Below, one piece after another: positions 24,821 through 34,269 of a DNA stretch of 54,147 bases. How positions within the stretch are numbered: position 1 is the first letter of the stretch; each line of letters starts with the position of its first letter. The position numbers were made by a program, and so were the translations under genes. The notes under the pieces were generated by a model. It was given only the letters and a program-made list of their open reading frames with translations. It had not been told where the DNA came from and searched no databases. This DNA is from CAXSEF01 sp964236585 (GTDB lineage: Bacteria > Pseudomonadota > Alphaproteobacteria > Acetobacterales > Acetobacteraceae), in assembly GCA_964236585.1 (NCBI GenBank), contig CAXSFE010000009.1:1-54147 (forward strand), read 5' to 3'.

Positions 24821-25539
24821 TCCTTCCCCGAGTGACCGGTCCCGGCGCGATATCCACGCCACCCCGCCGCGCGCAGTTCGCACGCCGGGCAGGCACCGCA
24901 CCCGTAGCCCCAGTCGTGGCGGTGAGCGCGGTCGCCGACGTAGCAGGAGTGCGTGCCCTCCACGAGCGCCGCCACCAGCCCCTCGCCGCCCAGCCGCTCC
25001 GCCAGCCGCCAGGTCTCCGCCTTGTCGCGCCACATCAGCGGCGTCTCCAGCACGAAGCGCCGCGCGAGCCCGAGGCTGACCGCGAGCTGCATCGCCTTGA
25101 TCGTGTCGTCGCGGCAGTCCGGGTAGCCGGAGTAGTCGGTCTCGCACATCCCTGCCACGATCCGCCGCAGCCCGCGCCGCCAGCCCAGCGCCGCCGCCGA
25201 CGCCAGGAACAGTAGGTTGCGCCCCGGCACGAACGTCGTAGGCAGCCCGTCCCGCCCGGTCTCGATCGCGACGTCGGCAGTCAGCGCGGTCTCGCCCAGC
25301 CCCGCGATCAGGCTGCGCAGGTCCAGCACGTGGTCCGCGCCTAGCCGCCCGGGCCACAGCGCCGACAGCGTCTCGCGCAGCGGCGGGCGGCACTCCAGCT
25401 CCACGGCGTGGCGCTGGCCATAGTCGAAGCCCACCGTCTCGACGTGCGGGTAGCGGTCCAGCGCCCAGGCCAGGCAGGTCGCGCTGTCCTGGCCGCCGGA
25501 GAACAGCACCAGGGCATGGTCGTTGGAGGTCGTGGCCAT
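24757..25539 (-). CDS. queC: 7-cyano-7-deazaguanine synthase QueC
   Basis: 260 residues. ATP-pyrophosphatase PP-loop LFSGGQDSATCLAWAL (12-27), TVGFDYGQRHAVELE, VPGRNLLFLA (105-113), and the zinc site Cys199, Cys214, Cys217, Cys220 (CYVGD, GCGACPAC). QueC converts 7-carboxy-7-deazaguanine to preQ0 for queuosine in tRNA. Other que genes are not present. The normal family end lies just after the zinc site; the last 22 residues (from GKEGRPGALPLDPAKG) are translated from repeat R10, and the stop is in its CTTAAG centre. Start at ATG 25539. Confidence 0.93.
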   Translation of the reverse strand: MATTSNDHALVLFSGGQDSATCLAWALDRYPHVETVGFDYGQRHAVELECRPPLRETLSALWPGRLGADHVLDLRSLIAGLGETALTADVAIETGRDGLPTTFVPGRNLLFLASAAALGWRRGLRRIVAGMCETDYSGYPDCRDDTIKAMQLAVSLGLARRFVLETPLMWRDKAETWRLAERLGGEGLVAALVEGTHSCYVGDRAHRHDWGYGCGACPACELRAAGWRGYRAGTGHSGKEGRPGALPLDPAKGKPLESDS

Positions 25540-25556
25540 GAGCGCCTTTCCAGGAA

Positions 25557-25690
25557 GCAAGGCCAGGGCTCTGCCTTGGACCCGCCAGGGGCGAGCCGCC
25601 CCTGGACCGGCGTCAATTAAGCACAGCCAGGCGAAGCGCCCCATGTGCGCCGGGGTCCGGGGGGACGGCCCGCCCCCCGGTCTTCGCTTC
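25557..25690. repeat. Composite hairpin repeat copy R11, mosaic subtype
   Basis: The only copy between divergent genes (queC and thiF-like). Left arm is canonical (GGGCTCTGCC, CCAGGGGCGAGCCGCCCCTGG), centre ATTAAG. The right arm keeps the CGGGGTCC linker, but its hairpins are unrelated in sequence (CCGGGGGG..CCCCCCGG), and the ends pair as GGCGAAGCG and CGCTTCGCC. Confidence 0.75.
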
Positions 25691-25718
25691 GCCACTCCGC
25701 GTCCTTACATTCCGCCCC

Positions 25719-26604
<886 letters not shown>

Positions 26605-26615
<11 letters not shown>

Positions 26616-26985
26616 GCCGCTCGCGCTCCTCCTGCTGTCGGGCAGCCAAGAGCGGGCGCATTACGCGTTCGTGCTGGCTGCGGGCGGGGCGGCGCTGGGT
26701 CGCCGCGTGGTGCTGTTCGCGACCAACCGCGGCTGCCTCGCGCTGTGCCGGGACTGGTCGGCGCTTGACGACGCCGCGCGCGACGCGGTGCTGCGCGCGC
26801 GCGGCGTTGCCGGGCTGTCGGAGCTGCGCGAGGCTGCGGTCGACCTCGGGGTCAGGCTGATCGCCTGCGAGGCCGGGCTGCTTGCGGAGGCCGTCGCGCG
26901 CGAGGACCTGCTGGCCGGGGTCGAGGTCGCCGGTGTCGCCACCTTCCTGGAAGCGGCAGGCCACGCTCAGATCGTCTCCCTATAG
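26605..26985 (+). CDS. DsrE/DrsE_2-like small protein
   Basis: 126 residues. The fold reads as a DsrE-type Rossmann-like domain: LALLLLSGSQERAHYAFVLA (6-25), GRRVVLFATNRGCLALC (32-48), VRLIACEAGLL (83-93) and a final VATFLEAAG. Several members carry or bind persulfide sulfur; here Cys44, Cys48 and Cys88 are candidates. GGCAGGAGAG precedes its ATG inside the ThiF-like gene, whose stop lies 11 bp further on. Translational coupling with an E1-like enzyme suggests a shared sulfur-handling step, by inference. Confidence 0.8.
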
Positions 26986-27104
26986 CGTTCCAGGCTTCGG
27001 GACGCCTCAGGACTCAGAGATCAGGGACAGGGCGTCGCACGCGAACGCCGGGACTCGCGCCACTGGCGCTTGACCGGCTCCGTGCAGGCTTGGCACGCAG
27101 GGGG

Positions 27105-28016
27105 ATGCGTCACGTCCCGCCCGGCTTGCTCCTGCTGACCCTCCTCGGCCTGCCGCTCCCGGCGGGCTTCGGCGCCTGGGCTGCCGACCCCGCGCCTGCC
27201 GACACCCAGCACCGCCTCGCTCCGGCCACGCCCGTGCATCCTGCCGCAAACGGCACTGTTCCGACAGGCGCCCGTCCCGCAGCATCCGGCCCGACACAGG
27301 TCGCCCCGCTGCACCCGGCCGCCGTGCATCCGGCGCCCGGACCGGCTCATCCCGGCTCCGCGGCAGGCGAAGCGACCCACCCGCCAGCCCATGGGCCTGT
27401 GCCTCCTCGGTCCGGCACGGCCCGCCCCGGCCCGCTGCATGCCGGTTCAGCCCACCCCGGTGCCCCGCATCCTGGCCAGGGACGCCCTGGTCCAGCCAAG
27501 CCAGCGCCCGCCCACCCTCCGGCCGTTCCCGTCCCGGTCGCGGAGCCTGCCCCGCCGCCGCCGGGCCTGGACAAGGGCAGCAACACCGGGCTGCCCCTGC
27601 CGCGCTGGTCGGCCCTGCGCACGGAGGAGGTGAACCTGCGCACCGGGCCGGGCACGCGCTACCCGATCGACTGGGTCTACAAGCGCCGCGACCTCCCGGT
27701 GAAGGTGGAGCGCGAGTTCGACGTGTGGCGCCTGGTGGCGCTGCCCGACGGCACCAAGGGGTGGGTCAGCGGCGCGACGCTGGTCACCCACCGCACCTTC
27801 AGCGTGGTCGACGCCGGCGCGACGCCGGAGCGGGCAATGCGCGCCGCGGCGAGCGAGGACGCCGCCGTGGTGGCCAGGCTCAAGCCCGGGGTGATCGGGC
27901 GCATCCGGGCGTGCGACGCAGGTGCTGCGTGGTGCCAGGTGCAGGTCGGCGAATACCGCGGCTGGCTGCAGCGCAACGCGTTCTGGGGGACCGACCCGGG
28001 CGAGGCCGTGCAGTGA
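27105..28016 (+). CDS. Secreted SH3-domain protein with Pro/His-rich linker
   Basis: 303 residues. N-terminal Sec signal (PPGLLLLTLLGLPLPAGFGA, cleavage near AWA). Residues 28-160 are a low-complexity Pro/Ala/His/Gly segment with repeated HPA, HPG and APAHP groups. From about 165 comes a bacterial SH3 domain (LRTEEVNLRTGPGTRYPIDW, KRRDLPVKVEREFDVWRLVA, TKGWVSGATLV) and then a second, less obvious SH3-like unit (VVARLKPGVIGRIRACDAGA, WCQVQVGEYRGWLQR). These domains often bind cell wall. The His-rich part could bind metal; this is speculative. Start ATG 27105; TTG 27090 is an alternative. Confidence 0.85.
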   Translation: MRHVPPGLLLLTLLGLPLPAGFGAWAADPAPADTQHRLAPATPVHPAANGTVPTGARPAASGPTQVAPLHPAAVHPAPGPAHPGSAAGEATHPPAHGPVPPRSGTARPGPLHAGSAHPGAPHPGQGRPGPAKPAPAHPPAVPVPVAEPAPPPPGLDKGSNTGLPLPRWSALRTEEVNLRTGPGTRYPIDWVYKRRDLPVKVEREFDVWRLVALPDGTKGWVSGATLVTHRTFSVVDAGATPERAMRAAASEDAAVVARLKPGVIGRIRACDAGAAWCQVQVGEYRGWLQRNAFWGTDPGEAVQ

Positions 28017-28061
28017 TGCGATCGGCGTGACCGGCTGACGCACAGGGCTGCCCATAGCAGA

Positions 28062-28181
28062 CAAGGCCAGGGGCTCTGCCCCTGGACCTCGCCAAAGGCT
28101 CGCCTTTGGCATCCATTCCTTAAGTAAGGCCGGTCCAGGGGCGGCTCGCCCCTGGCGGGTCTGGGCAGAGCCCAGCCTTGC
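28062..28181. repeat. Composite hairpin repeat copy R12
   Basis: Between convergent SH3 and WD40 genes. Left arm CCAGGGGCTCTGCCCCTGG and CCAAAGGCTCGCCTTTGG; centre CTTAAGT; right arm CCAGGGGCGGCTCGCCCCTGG, GGCAGAGCC and CCTTGC. All stems paired. Confidence 0.92.
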
Positions 28182-28185
28182 TTGC

Positions 28186-29226
28186 TCAGCGTTCCGACAG
28201 GTCCAGCAGCGCCGCGAAACCCGTCTCGCTGCCCAGCGCCAGCACCGCCCCGTCGCCGCTCCACGCCAGTGCGGAGACCGGCCCGCGCCCCGACGCCACG
28301 AGCGGGAGCACGCGGGCCGTCGGGATGTCTACCGCAACCACCGTGCCGTCGGAGAACCCGGCGGCGACCAGGTCGCGCTCCGGATGGCAGGCGACGCGGG
28401 TGCAGATGATCCCGTCCGGCGCGGTGGCCAGCTCCGTGGGCGCCTTGCCCATCGGGCCGCCGCCGTGGAACGGCCACAGCACGATGCTCTCCGCCCCGGA
28501 GCTGGCCAGCCACCGGCCGGTGCGGCTGAACGACAGCGACTCGGTCTTGGTCGGGTAGCCGCTCATGCGCATGTGCTGGCCGTCGGCGAGCCGCCAGCCG
28601 TGCAGCGCGTTCTCCTGCATCGTGGTCACCACCGCCTCGCCGGCTGGGTGGATGACCAGCCCGGTGTGGCTGCCCTTCCACTCCAGCACGCGGGCGCTGT
28701 CCGTCCTGGCCGCCACGAACCACAGCGACGCCCCGTTGTAGTGCGACGCGGCGACCCGCTTGCCCTTCGCGTCGAACGCCAGGCCCGTGACCGTGCTCGG
28801 GTGGTCCAGCACCTTCAGCGTGCCGCCCTGCGCGTCGAACACGTGCGCCTTCCTGCCGACGGAGCAGGCCAGCAGGCCGGCCTTCGGGTCCGCGTGGCTC
28901 GCGACCTGCTCCACCCACTTCATGCCGAAGCCGGCGATGTCCGCGGTCTCGCCGCCGGCCGTGGTGCGCCGGAAGCGGCCGTCGTCGCCGCCGGACACGA
29001 AGCCGTCGCGCGTGACGTCGGGCGCCAGCGCCAGCAGGCCGCCATCATGCGCCTGCACCGCCCGCCACGGGCCGGACCGGGACGCCAGGTGCAGCGTGCC
29101 GTCGGCAGTCGCGAACGCGCAGGTGGCGCCGTCGCGGGAGAAGCACGCAGCGATGACATGGGCGTCGAGCAGGTGGTGGGTGCCGCGCTCGGCGAGGAGA
29201 TGGTCGGGAGCAAGGGTGTTGCCCAT
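28186..29226 (-). CDS. WD40-repeat protein
   Basis: 346 residues, no signal peptide, apparently one beta-propeller of about seven blades: repeating units such as VIAACFSRDGATCAFATADG, TGLAFDAKGKRVAASHYNG, ESLSFSRTGRWLASSGAES, SALAWSGDGAVLALGSETG. Blades are irregular but keep the Asp-Gly turn. Cytoplasmic scaffold by inference. It lies downstream of the CobW-type GTPase on the same strand, with repeat R13 between. WD40 genes adjacent to COG0523 GTPases occur in other alphaproteobacteria, often with zinc genes; I recall this pairing but cannot test it here. Confidence 0.88.
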   Translation of the reverse strand: MGNTLAPDHLLAERGTHHLLDAHVIAACFSRDGATCAFATADGTLHLASRSGPWRAVQAHDGGLLALAPDVTRDGFVSGGDDGRFRRTTAGGETADIAGFGMKWVEQVASHADPKAGLLACSVGRKAHVFDAQGGTLKVLDHPSTVTGLAFDAKGKRVAASHYNGASLWFVAARTDSARVLEWKGSHTGLVIHPAGEAVVTTMQENALHGWRLADGQHMRMSGYPTKTESLSFSRTGRWLASSGAESIVLWPFHGGGPMGKAPTELATAPDGIICTRVACHPERDLVAAGFSDGTVVAVDIPTARVLPLVASGRGPVSALAWSGDGAVLALGSETGFAALLDLSER

Positions 29227-29253
29227 CGGTCGTCCTGTTCGGGGAAGGGCAGG

Positions 29254-29373
29254 AAGGCCAGGGCTCTGCCCTGGACCCGCCAGGGCGAGCCGCCCTGGAC
29301 CGGCTTCACTTAAGTATGGGCTTCCAAAGGCTCAGCCTTTGGCGGAGTCCAGGGGCAGAGCGCCTGGCCTTCC
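29254..29373. repeat. Composite hairpin repeat copy R13
   Basis: Between the CobW-type GTPase stop and the WD40 gene start. Left arm CCAGGGCTCTGCCCTGG and CCAGGGCGAGCCGCCCTGG; centre CTTAAGT; right arm CCAAAGGCTCAGCCTTTGG, GGAGTCC, CCAGGGGCAGAGCGCCTGG. Confidence 0.9.
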
Positions 29374-29376
29374 TTC

Positions 29377-30414
29377 CTACGCCGCCACCTGGCACGCCTC
29401 GAAGCCGCGCCTCAGCTGCGGTCGGTTCAGGTTGCGGCCGATGAACACCAGCCGCGAGGTCCGCGCCTCCCCGTCCTTCCACGGCCCGATGAAGTCGCCG
29501 TCAGCCATCATGTGCACCGCCTGGAACGCGAAGCGCCGGTCCTCGCCCGCGTAGCCGAGGATGCCCTTGGTGCGCAGCAGGTCGCCGCCCTTCTCCGCCA
29601 GCAACTGGCTCATCCAGGCGTTGAATTTCTCGCCGTCGATCGGGCGCCTCGCCTCGAACGACAGGCTGGCGATATCCGCGTCGTGGCTGTGCTCGTCGCC
29701 GTGGGTGAGGAAATCGGGGTCGAACGCCAGGATGCGGTTCAGCTCGAACGCCCCCTGGTCGAGGATTTCGGACACCGGCACGGCCGAGCGGGTGACCCGG
29801 TGCAGGCGGGCGAAGCGGTTGATCGCGCGCACCTGCGCCTCGACCGCGAGCAGGCCGGCCTCGTCGACCAGGTCGGTCTTGTTCAGCACGATCACGTCGG
29901 CGAACGCGATCTGGGCGGCTGCTTCCTCCGAGTCCGCGAGCCGGTCGGGCAGGGTCTTGGCATCGACGACGGTGACGATCGCGTCGAGCCGGCACTTCGC
30001 GCGCACCGTCTCGTCGACGAAGAAGGTCTGCGCGACCGGCGCCGGGTTGGCCAGGCCCGTGGTCTCGACGATGATGCCGTCGAACCTCGTGCGCCGCTTC
30101 ATCAGCGCCGCCAGGATGCGGATCAGGTCGCCGCGCACCGTGCAGCACACGCAGCCGTTGTTCATCTCGAACACCTCCTCGTCGGTGTCGACGACGAGGT
30201 CGTTGTCCACGCCCAGCTCGCCAAATTCGTTGATCACCACGGCGTACTTGCGGCCGTGGTTCTCGGTAAGGATGCGGTTGAGCAGCGTGGTCTTGCCGGC
30301 GCCGAGATAGCCGGTCAGCACCGTGACCGGAACCTTGGCCTGCTCGGCACTGCTGTCGCGGGCCGCGGCCGCAGCGACGGCGTCCTGTTGGTCGGGGGCG
30401 GTGGTGTCGCTCAT
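29377..30414 (-). CDS. CobW/COG0523-family GTPase, probable metallochaperone
   Basis: 345 residues. G3E GTPase: Walker A GYLGAGKTTLLNRIL (35-49), the metal-binding CxCC motif GCVCC (87-91) preceded by FEMNN, ETTGLANPAP, NKTDLVDEAG, and the C-terminal CobW_C domain (LSFEARRPIDGEKFNAWMSQ ... FQAVHM). His-rich HGDEHSHDAD lies between the domains, as in zinc-related members (ZNG1/YjiA-like). It probably delivers zinc or another metal to client proteins. The ATG overlaps the TGA of the O-antigen ligase gene (ATGA), an odd pairing. Ser/Ala-rich residues 1-27 are not conserved. Confidence 0.92.
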   Translation of the reverse strand: MSDTTAPDQQDAVAAAAARDSSAEQAKVPVTVLTGYLGAGKTTLLNRILTENHGRKYAVVINEFGELGVDNDLVVDTDEEVFEMNNGCVCCTVRGDLIRILAALMKRRTRFDGIIVETTGLANPAPVAQTFFVDETVRAKCRLDAIVTVVDAKTLPDRLADSEEAAAQIAFADVIVLNKTDLVDEAGLLAVEAQVRAINRFARLHRVTRSAVPVSEILDQGAFELNRILAFDPDFLTHGDEHSHDADIASLSFEARRPIDGEKFNAWMSQLLAEKGGDLLRTKGILGYAGEDRRFAFQAVHMMADGDFIGPWKDGEARTSRLVFIGRNLNRPQLRRGFEACQVAA

Positions 30415-31871
30415 GGGGGGTCTCCGCTGGCTTCGGCCGACATATAGGCGCGTGCCTCTGCCAGCCCCAGGCCCAGCAGCAGGAAGAACCATCCCGAGAG
30501 CGGCATGGAGGTGAAGCTCGACGCCGAGGCGACGGGCCACTCCTGGATCAGCGCCGCCACGAACAGGCCGACGCGCAGCGCATGACGGCCGGCGTCCAGC
30601 CCGCGCAGGTCCGAACGATTGCCTCGCGCCGGTCCCCGCCACAGCCCGCGCGACAGGGCGCCCAGCCACGCCGCCACCAGCAGCCCGAACAGCAGCAGGC
30701 CGGGCAGCCCGGCATCGGTCAATGCCTGGAGGCTGTGGTTGTGCGGGTGCTGCACACAGACGTCCGGCGAGCCGCCCCCACCGTCGCCGCTGCCGTCGCC
30801 AGGCACGCCGCCCTGGGCGTGGAAGGTCGAGGGATCCGGGCAGCCGGTGCGGTAGCCGTCGAAGCCGCGGCCGGTCCAGGGATTGGCGCGCGCGATCACC
30901 AGGGCACGCACGGCGATGCGGCCGTAGTCGCTGTCGGGAAAGTGGCGCATCTGCTGGCTGAAGCGGGTGACCAGGTGGCCGAAGGTCGGCGGCGACAGGA
31001 TCGCGGTGGCGGGCACCAGGAGGCCGGCGGCCAGCACGCAGGCCAGCACCACGCGCCGCAGCCTGGGCAGCAGCAGTCCGCTGACCAGCAGGCCGAGCCC
31101 GGTCAGCAGCAGCGGCATGCGCTGGCCGATCAGCACAACCGTGACCACGCCGGCCAGCACCAGCGCCAGCGCGGCCCAGCCCTGGCCGCGGGCCGTCCAG
31201 CGCGCCGCGGTCGGAAGCACAGCGGGGAACAGCAGCCGCGACATCGGCGGCCCGGCACGCGGCTCGCGGTACGGCCCGGTGAGCGATCCGTCGCCCCAGC
31301 GGGGCCAGCCCCACAGGTTGCGTCCTGCCAGGGCCTGCAGCCAGCACTGCAGCGCGACGTACAGCCCGGCCGCCGCCACCAGCCGCGCCAGCCAGCACCG
31401 GGTCGCAGCCCAGTGCGCCTCGGCCGCTCTCTGTCGCGTCGGATCAGCGGGGCTGGCGCGATCCGCGCGCATCGTGCCGGCGAGCACCCAGTGCTCCAGC
31501 GCCGCGACGAACAGCAGGAAGCGCACCAGCACCACCGCCTGCAGGAGCGAGCGTCCGCCTCCCTGGCCGAGGCCCGCCACCGGCAGCGAGCACGCCACCA
31601 GCCACAGCCACCAGGCCGCCGCCACCCGCACCCAGCCCGTGCGCAGCCAGCGCCAGTCGCGCTGCCAGGCCGAGTGCAGCAGGAACAGGCAGGCGATCAC
31701 GGCGATCAGGGCTTCCGCGAGGCCGCGGCCATGCAGCAGCACCAGGGGCAGCAGCAGCACCAGCGCACGGACCGGCCGAGGTGCCAGTTCTGGCGGCGAT
31801 GGCGGTGTCGCGGGATCGGAGAAGACAAGACGTAGGCGGCTCGACGCAGATCGCATTCCGAGCCGGGTCAT
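30411..31871 (-). CDS. O-antigen ligase (WaaL/Wzy-C family) membrane protein
   Basis: 486 residues with ten or more hydrophobic helices. The large periplasmic loop (about 290-385) has the family landmarks: DYGRIAVRALVIARANPWTG, GRGFDGYRTGCPDPS and the near-invariant His in HPHNHSLQALTDAG. Such proteins join O-antigen or exopolysaccharide to lipid A-core, or polymerise repeat units. Upstream GT4 gene overlaps by 4 bp (ATGA), and the CobW gene downstream overlaps likewise, giving a three-gene coupled unit. WaaL and Wzy are not distinguishable here. Low-complexity Gly/Asp segment near 375 (GDGSGDGGGGS) is unusual. Confidence 0.88.
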   Translation of the reverse strand: MTRLGMRSASSRLRLVFSDPATPPSPPELAPRPVRALVLLLPLVLLHGRGLAEALIAVIACLFLLHSAWQRDWRWLRTGWVRVAAAWWLWLVACSLPVAGLGQGGGRSLLQAVVLVRFLLFVAALEHWVLAGTMRADRASPADPTRQRAAEAHWAATRCWLARLVAAAGLYVALQCWLQALAGRNLWGWPRWGDGSLTGPYREPRAGPPMSRLLFPAVLPTAARWTARGQGWAALALVLAGVVTVVLIGQRMPLLLTGLGLLVSGLLLPRLRRVVLACVLAAGLLVPATAILSPPTFGHLVTRFSQQMRHFPDSDYGRIAVRALVIARANPWTGRGFDGYRTGCPDPSTFHAQGGVPGDGSGDGGGGSPDVCVQHPHNHSLQALTDAGLPGLLLFGLLVAAWLGALSRGLWRGPARGNRSDLRGLDAGRHALRVGLFVAALIQEWPVASASSFTSMPLSGWFFLLLGLGLAEARAYMSAEASGDPP

Positions 31872-32968
31872 ACGTGCAGGCCCGCATCGCGCAGCCAGCC
31901 GGCCCGGTGTTCCGCCAGCCGGTGCCAGGCCGCAGGGCGGTCGAACTCGCGCGCCCGGGCAAGACCCGCCGTCGACAGTGCCGAACGGGCCGCAAGGTCC
32001 GCGGTCAGGTGCAGCATCGCGGCCGCCAGCGCCACAGGGTCGGGTCCGGCAAGCATCGCCGCCTCGCCGACCAGATCCGGCAGGCCGCCACGAGGCGAGG
32101 CGATCAGCGCGGCGCCGCCCGCCATCGCCTCCAGCGCCGCAAGCCCGAACGGCTCCTCCCAGCGCGACGGCACCACCACGATCGCGGCGCACGCCATCGC
32201 CGCCAGCACGTCGGGATGGGGGCGGTGGCCGAGCAGGTGCACCCCGGCCGCGGCGGCGCGTGGCCGCAGGGCGGCGAGGAACGGCGTGTCGGCCGCATCC
32301 GGCGAGAACCGGTCGGCGCCGATCATCTCTGCGCGCCAGCCCGGACGTCGCGGCAGCACCGACGCGCAGGCTTCGACGAAGGCATCGGCGCCCTTGCTCG
32401 CGGTGAGCCGGCCGGCGAACAGCAGCACGGGGTCGCGTGCCTCGGGCAGGCGTGGCGGCGGCAGCGCGGCCAGGTCGACGCAGTTCGGCAGCACCGCCGG
32501 GCCGCGCGTGCCCTCCGGCAGGCCCTCCATGAAGCGGCGGCGCAGGTGCTCGGAGACGCACACCACGTTGAGCCGCGCCAGCAGCCGCAGCCGTGCCCGC
32601 GGCGTGCGCGCGCCGCGCATCTCCTGCGGGTCGTTGTGCAGCACCAGGCCCAGCCTCGACCCTGGCAGGGCATGGCGCAGACGCAGTGCCACGACGGGGC
32701 GGTTGTGCACCTCGACCAGCAGCGGTCGGCGGGGCCGCAGCACTTGGGCGACCCCGGCGGCATAGCGCGCCAGCCGCCCAAGCGGCGGCCAGATCGGCAT
32801 GCGCGCGGGAAGGAAATCGACGTCCGGGAACGGGGCAGGCTGCGGCACGCCCACCACGATGTCGCCGGGCAGCGCGAGCCTGTGCACCAGGAGGCCCACG
32901 GCGCCGACTGCCTGCGGCGAGAACCCTTCGCGCGGCGGCAGGACGATGGCGGCGCAGGGGTCGGGCAT
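31868..32968 (-). CDS. Family 4 glycosyltransferase
   Basis: 366 residues, GT-B fold. The C-terminal nucleotide-sugar domain is clear: DPVLLFAGRLTASKGADAF (about 180-198), VHLLGHRPHPDVLAAMACA, IVVVPSRWEEPFGLAALEAM with the EX7E motif, and ASPRGGLPDLVGEAA. The N-terminal acceptor half has LVEVHNRPV and LVLHNDPQEMRG. Start set at ATG 32968 (MPDPCAAIVLPP); 18 more in-frame codons upstream lack similarity. Coupled to the O-antigen ligase, so it probably adds a core or O-antigen sugar to lipopolysaccharide. Linkage and sugar unknown. Confidence 0.9.
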   Translation of the reverse strand: MPDPCAAIVLPPREGFSPQAVGAVGLLVHRLALPGDIVVGVPQPAPFPDVDFLPARMPIWPPLGRLARYAAGVAQVLRPRRPLLVEVHNRPVVALRLRHALPGSRLGLVLHNDPQEMRGARTPRARLRLLARLNVVCVSEHLRRRFMEGLPEGTRGPAVLPNCVDLAALPPPRLPEARDPVLLFAGRLTASKGADAFVEACASVLPRRPGWRAEMIGADRFSPDAADTPFLAALRPRAAAAGVHLLGHRPHPDVLAAMACAAIVVVPSRWEEPFGLAALEAMAGGAALIASPRGGLPDLVGEAAMLAGPDPVALAAAMLHLTADLAARSALSTAGLARAREFDRPAAWHRLAEHRAGWLRDAGLHV

Positions 32969-33018
32969 GCCGCGGGTTCTAGACTGCCGGCCAGGGCGTC
33001 GCCAGGACACGAAAGCAA

Positions 33019-33140
33019 GCAAGGCTGGGCTCTGCCCAGACCCGCCAGGGGCGAGCCGCCCCTGGACCGGCCTTGCTTAAGTCCAGGTTTCCAAAGGCTC
33101 GGCCTTTGGCGGGGTCCAGGGGCAGAGCCCCTGGCCTTCC
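33019..33140. repeat. Composite hairpin repeat copy R14
   Basis: Between the pyrD stop and the GT4 start, both minus strand. Left arm CTGGGCTCTGCCCAG and CCAGGGGCGAGCCGCCCCTGG; centre CTTAAGT; right arm CCAAAGGCTCGGCCTTTGG, GGGGTCC, CCAGGGGCAGAGCCCCTGG. Confidence 0.92.
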
Positions 33141-33146
33141 TGCGGC

Positions 33147-34196
33147 CTAGGCGTCCGCCCCGCACGCCTCCGCGACGCTCGCGAAACCGTCGGCACGGAG
33201 TGCGGCGGACAGCTCCGCCGCCAGGCGCGGGAGCAGCGACGGCCCCGCGTACGAGAAGGCGGTGTAGATCTGAACCAGGCTCGCGCCGGCCCGGATGCGG
33301 TCGAGCACGTCCCGCCCCGTGCCGATGCCGCCGCAGCCGATCAGCACGATCCTGTCCCCGGTGAGCCGGCGCGTGGCGCGCAGCATCTGCATGGCCCGGG
33401 CGCGCAGCGGCTCGCCCGACAGGCCCCCGGCCTGCGTGACGTCGGGTCCGTGCAGGCCGGACGGGCGGGACAGCGTGGTGTTGGACATGATCAGACCGTC
33501 GACGCTGCCCTCCACCGCGGCGTGGACGGCGTCGTGCAGCTCCATGTCCGACAGGTCGGGCGACAGCTTGATCAGCAGCTTCGGGCGCGCGGGGCAGGAC
33601 GCGGCGACCGCGGCGAGGATGGCGCGGATCCGCTCGCCGGACTGGAGGCTGCGCAGACCCGGAGTGTTCGGCGAGGAGATGTTGATGACGACGTAGTCGG
33701 CATGCGGCGCCACCCGGGCCACCAGCAGCGGGTAGTCGCGCTCGGGATCGGCGTCTTCCTTGTTGATGCCGATGTTGATGCCGAGCGGGGCGGGGCGCGG
33801 CCCGTGGCGTGCGACGCGGGCGAGCAGGGCGTCGACGCCGTCGTTGTTGAAGCCGAAGCGGTTGATCACGCCGCGGTCCTGCTCGAGGCGGAACAGCCTC
33901 GGGCGGGGGTTGCCGGATTGCGGGCGAGAGGTGACGGTCCCCGCCTCGACGAAGCCGAAGCCGAGACGCATCAGCGGGAGCACCGCCTCCGCGTTCTTGT
34001 CGAAGCCGGCGGCGAGGCCGATCGGGGTGCGGAACACGCAGCCGAGCGTCCTGACCTCCAGCGCGGGGTCGGCGGCCGAAGGCGCGGTCCCGCCCAGGCC
34101 CAGGCGAAGCGCGCTGATGGCGAGGCCATGCGCGCGCTCGGGATCGAGCCTGCGCATCAGCGGCATTGCGAGGTTGGCGATGGACAGGCTCGGCAT
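33147..34196 (-). CDS. pyrD: Dihydroorotate dehydrogenase (quinone), class 2 PyrD
   Basis: 349 residues. Membrane-associated class 2 enzyme: N-terminal helical extension (LAMPLMRRLDPERAHGLAIS), PIGLAAGFDKNAEAVLPLM, GFGFVEAGTVTSRPQSGNP, catalytic region INISSPNTPGLRSLQSG, FMN-binding IKLSPDLSDMEL and SNTTLSRPSG, and the phosphate-binding GCGGIGTGRDVLDRIRAGAS. It oxidises dihydroorotate to orotate with ubiquinone in pyrimidine synthesis. ATG 34196 gives the expected N-terminal helix. Divergent from a small gene 73 bp away. Confidence 0.95.
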   Translation of the reverse strand: MPSLSIANLAMPLMRRLDPERAHGLAISALRLGLGGTAPSAADPALEVRTLGCVFRTPIGLAAGFDKNAEAVLPLMRLGFGFVEAGTVTSRPQSGNPRPRLFRLEQDRGVINRFGFNNDGVDALLARVARHGPRPAPLGINIGINKEDADPERDYPLLVARVAPHADYVVINISSPNTPGLRSLQSGERIRAILAAVAASCPARPKLLIKLSPDLSDMELHDAVHAAVEGSVDGLIMSNTTLSRPSGLHGPDVTQAGGLSGEPLRARAMQMLRATRRLTGDRIVLIGCGGIGTGRDVLDRIRAGASLVQIYTAFSYAGPSLLPRLAAELSAALRADGFASVAEACGADA

Positions 34197-34269
34197 GCGC
34201 AGGGTGATGCCCGAGGTCGACCCTCGGGGGAAGTGGGTGTAAGGGGACCGGCTTTCGGGAGCCCTGCCG

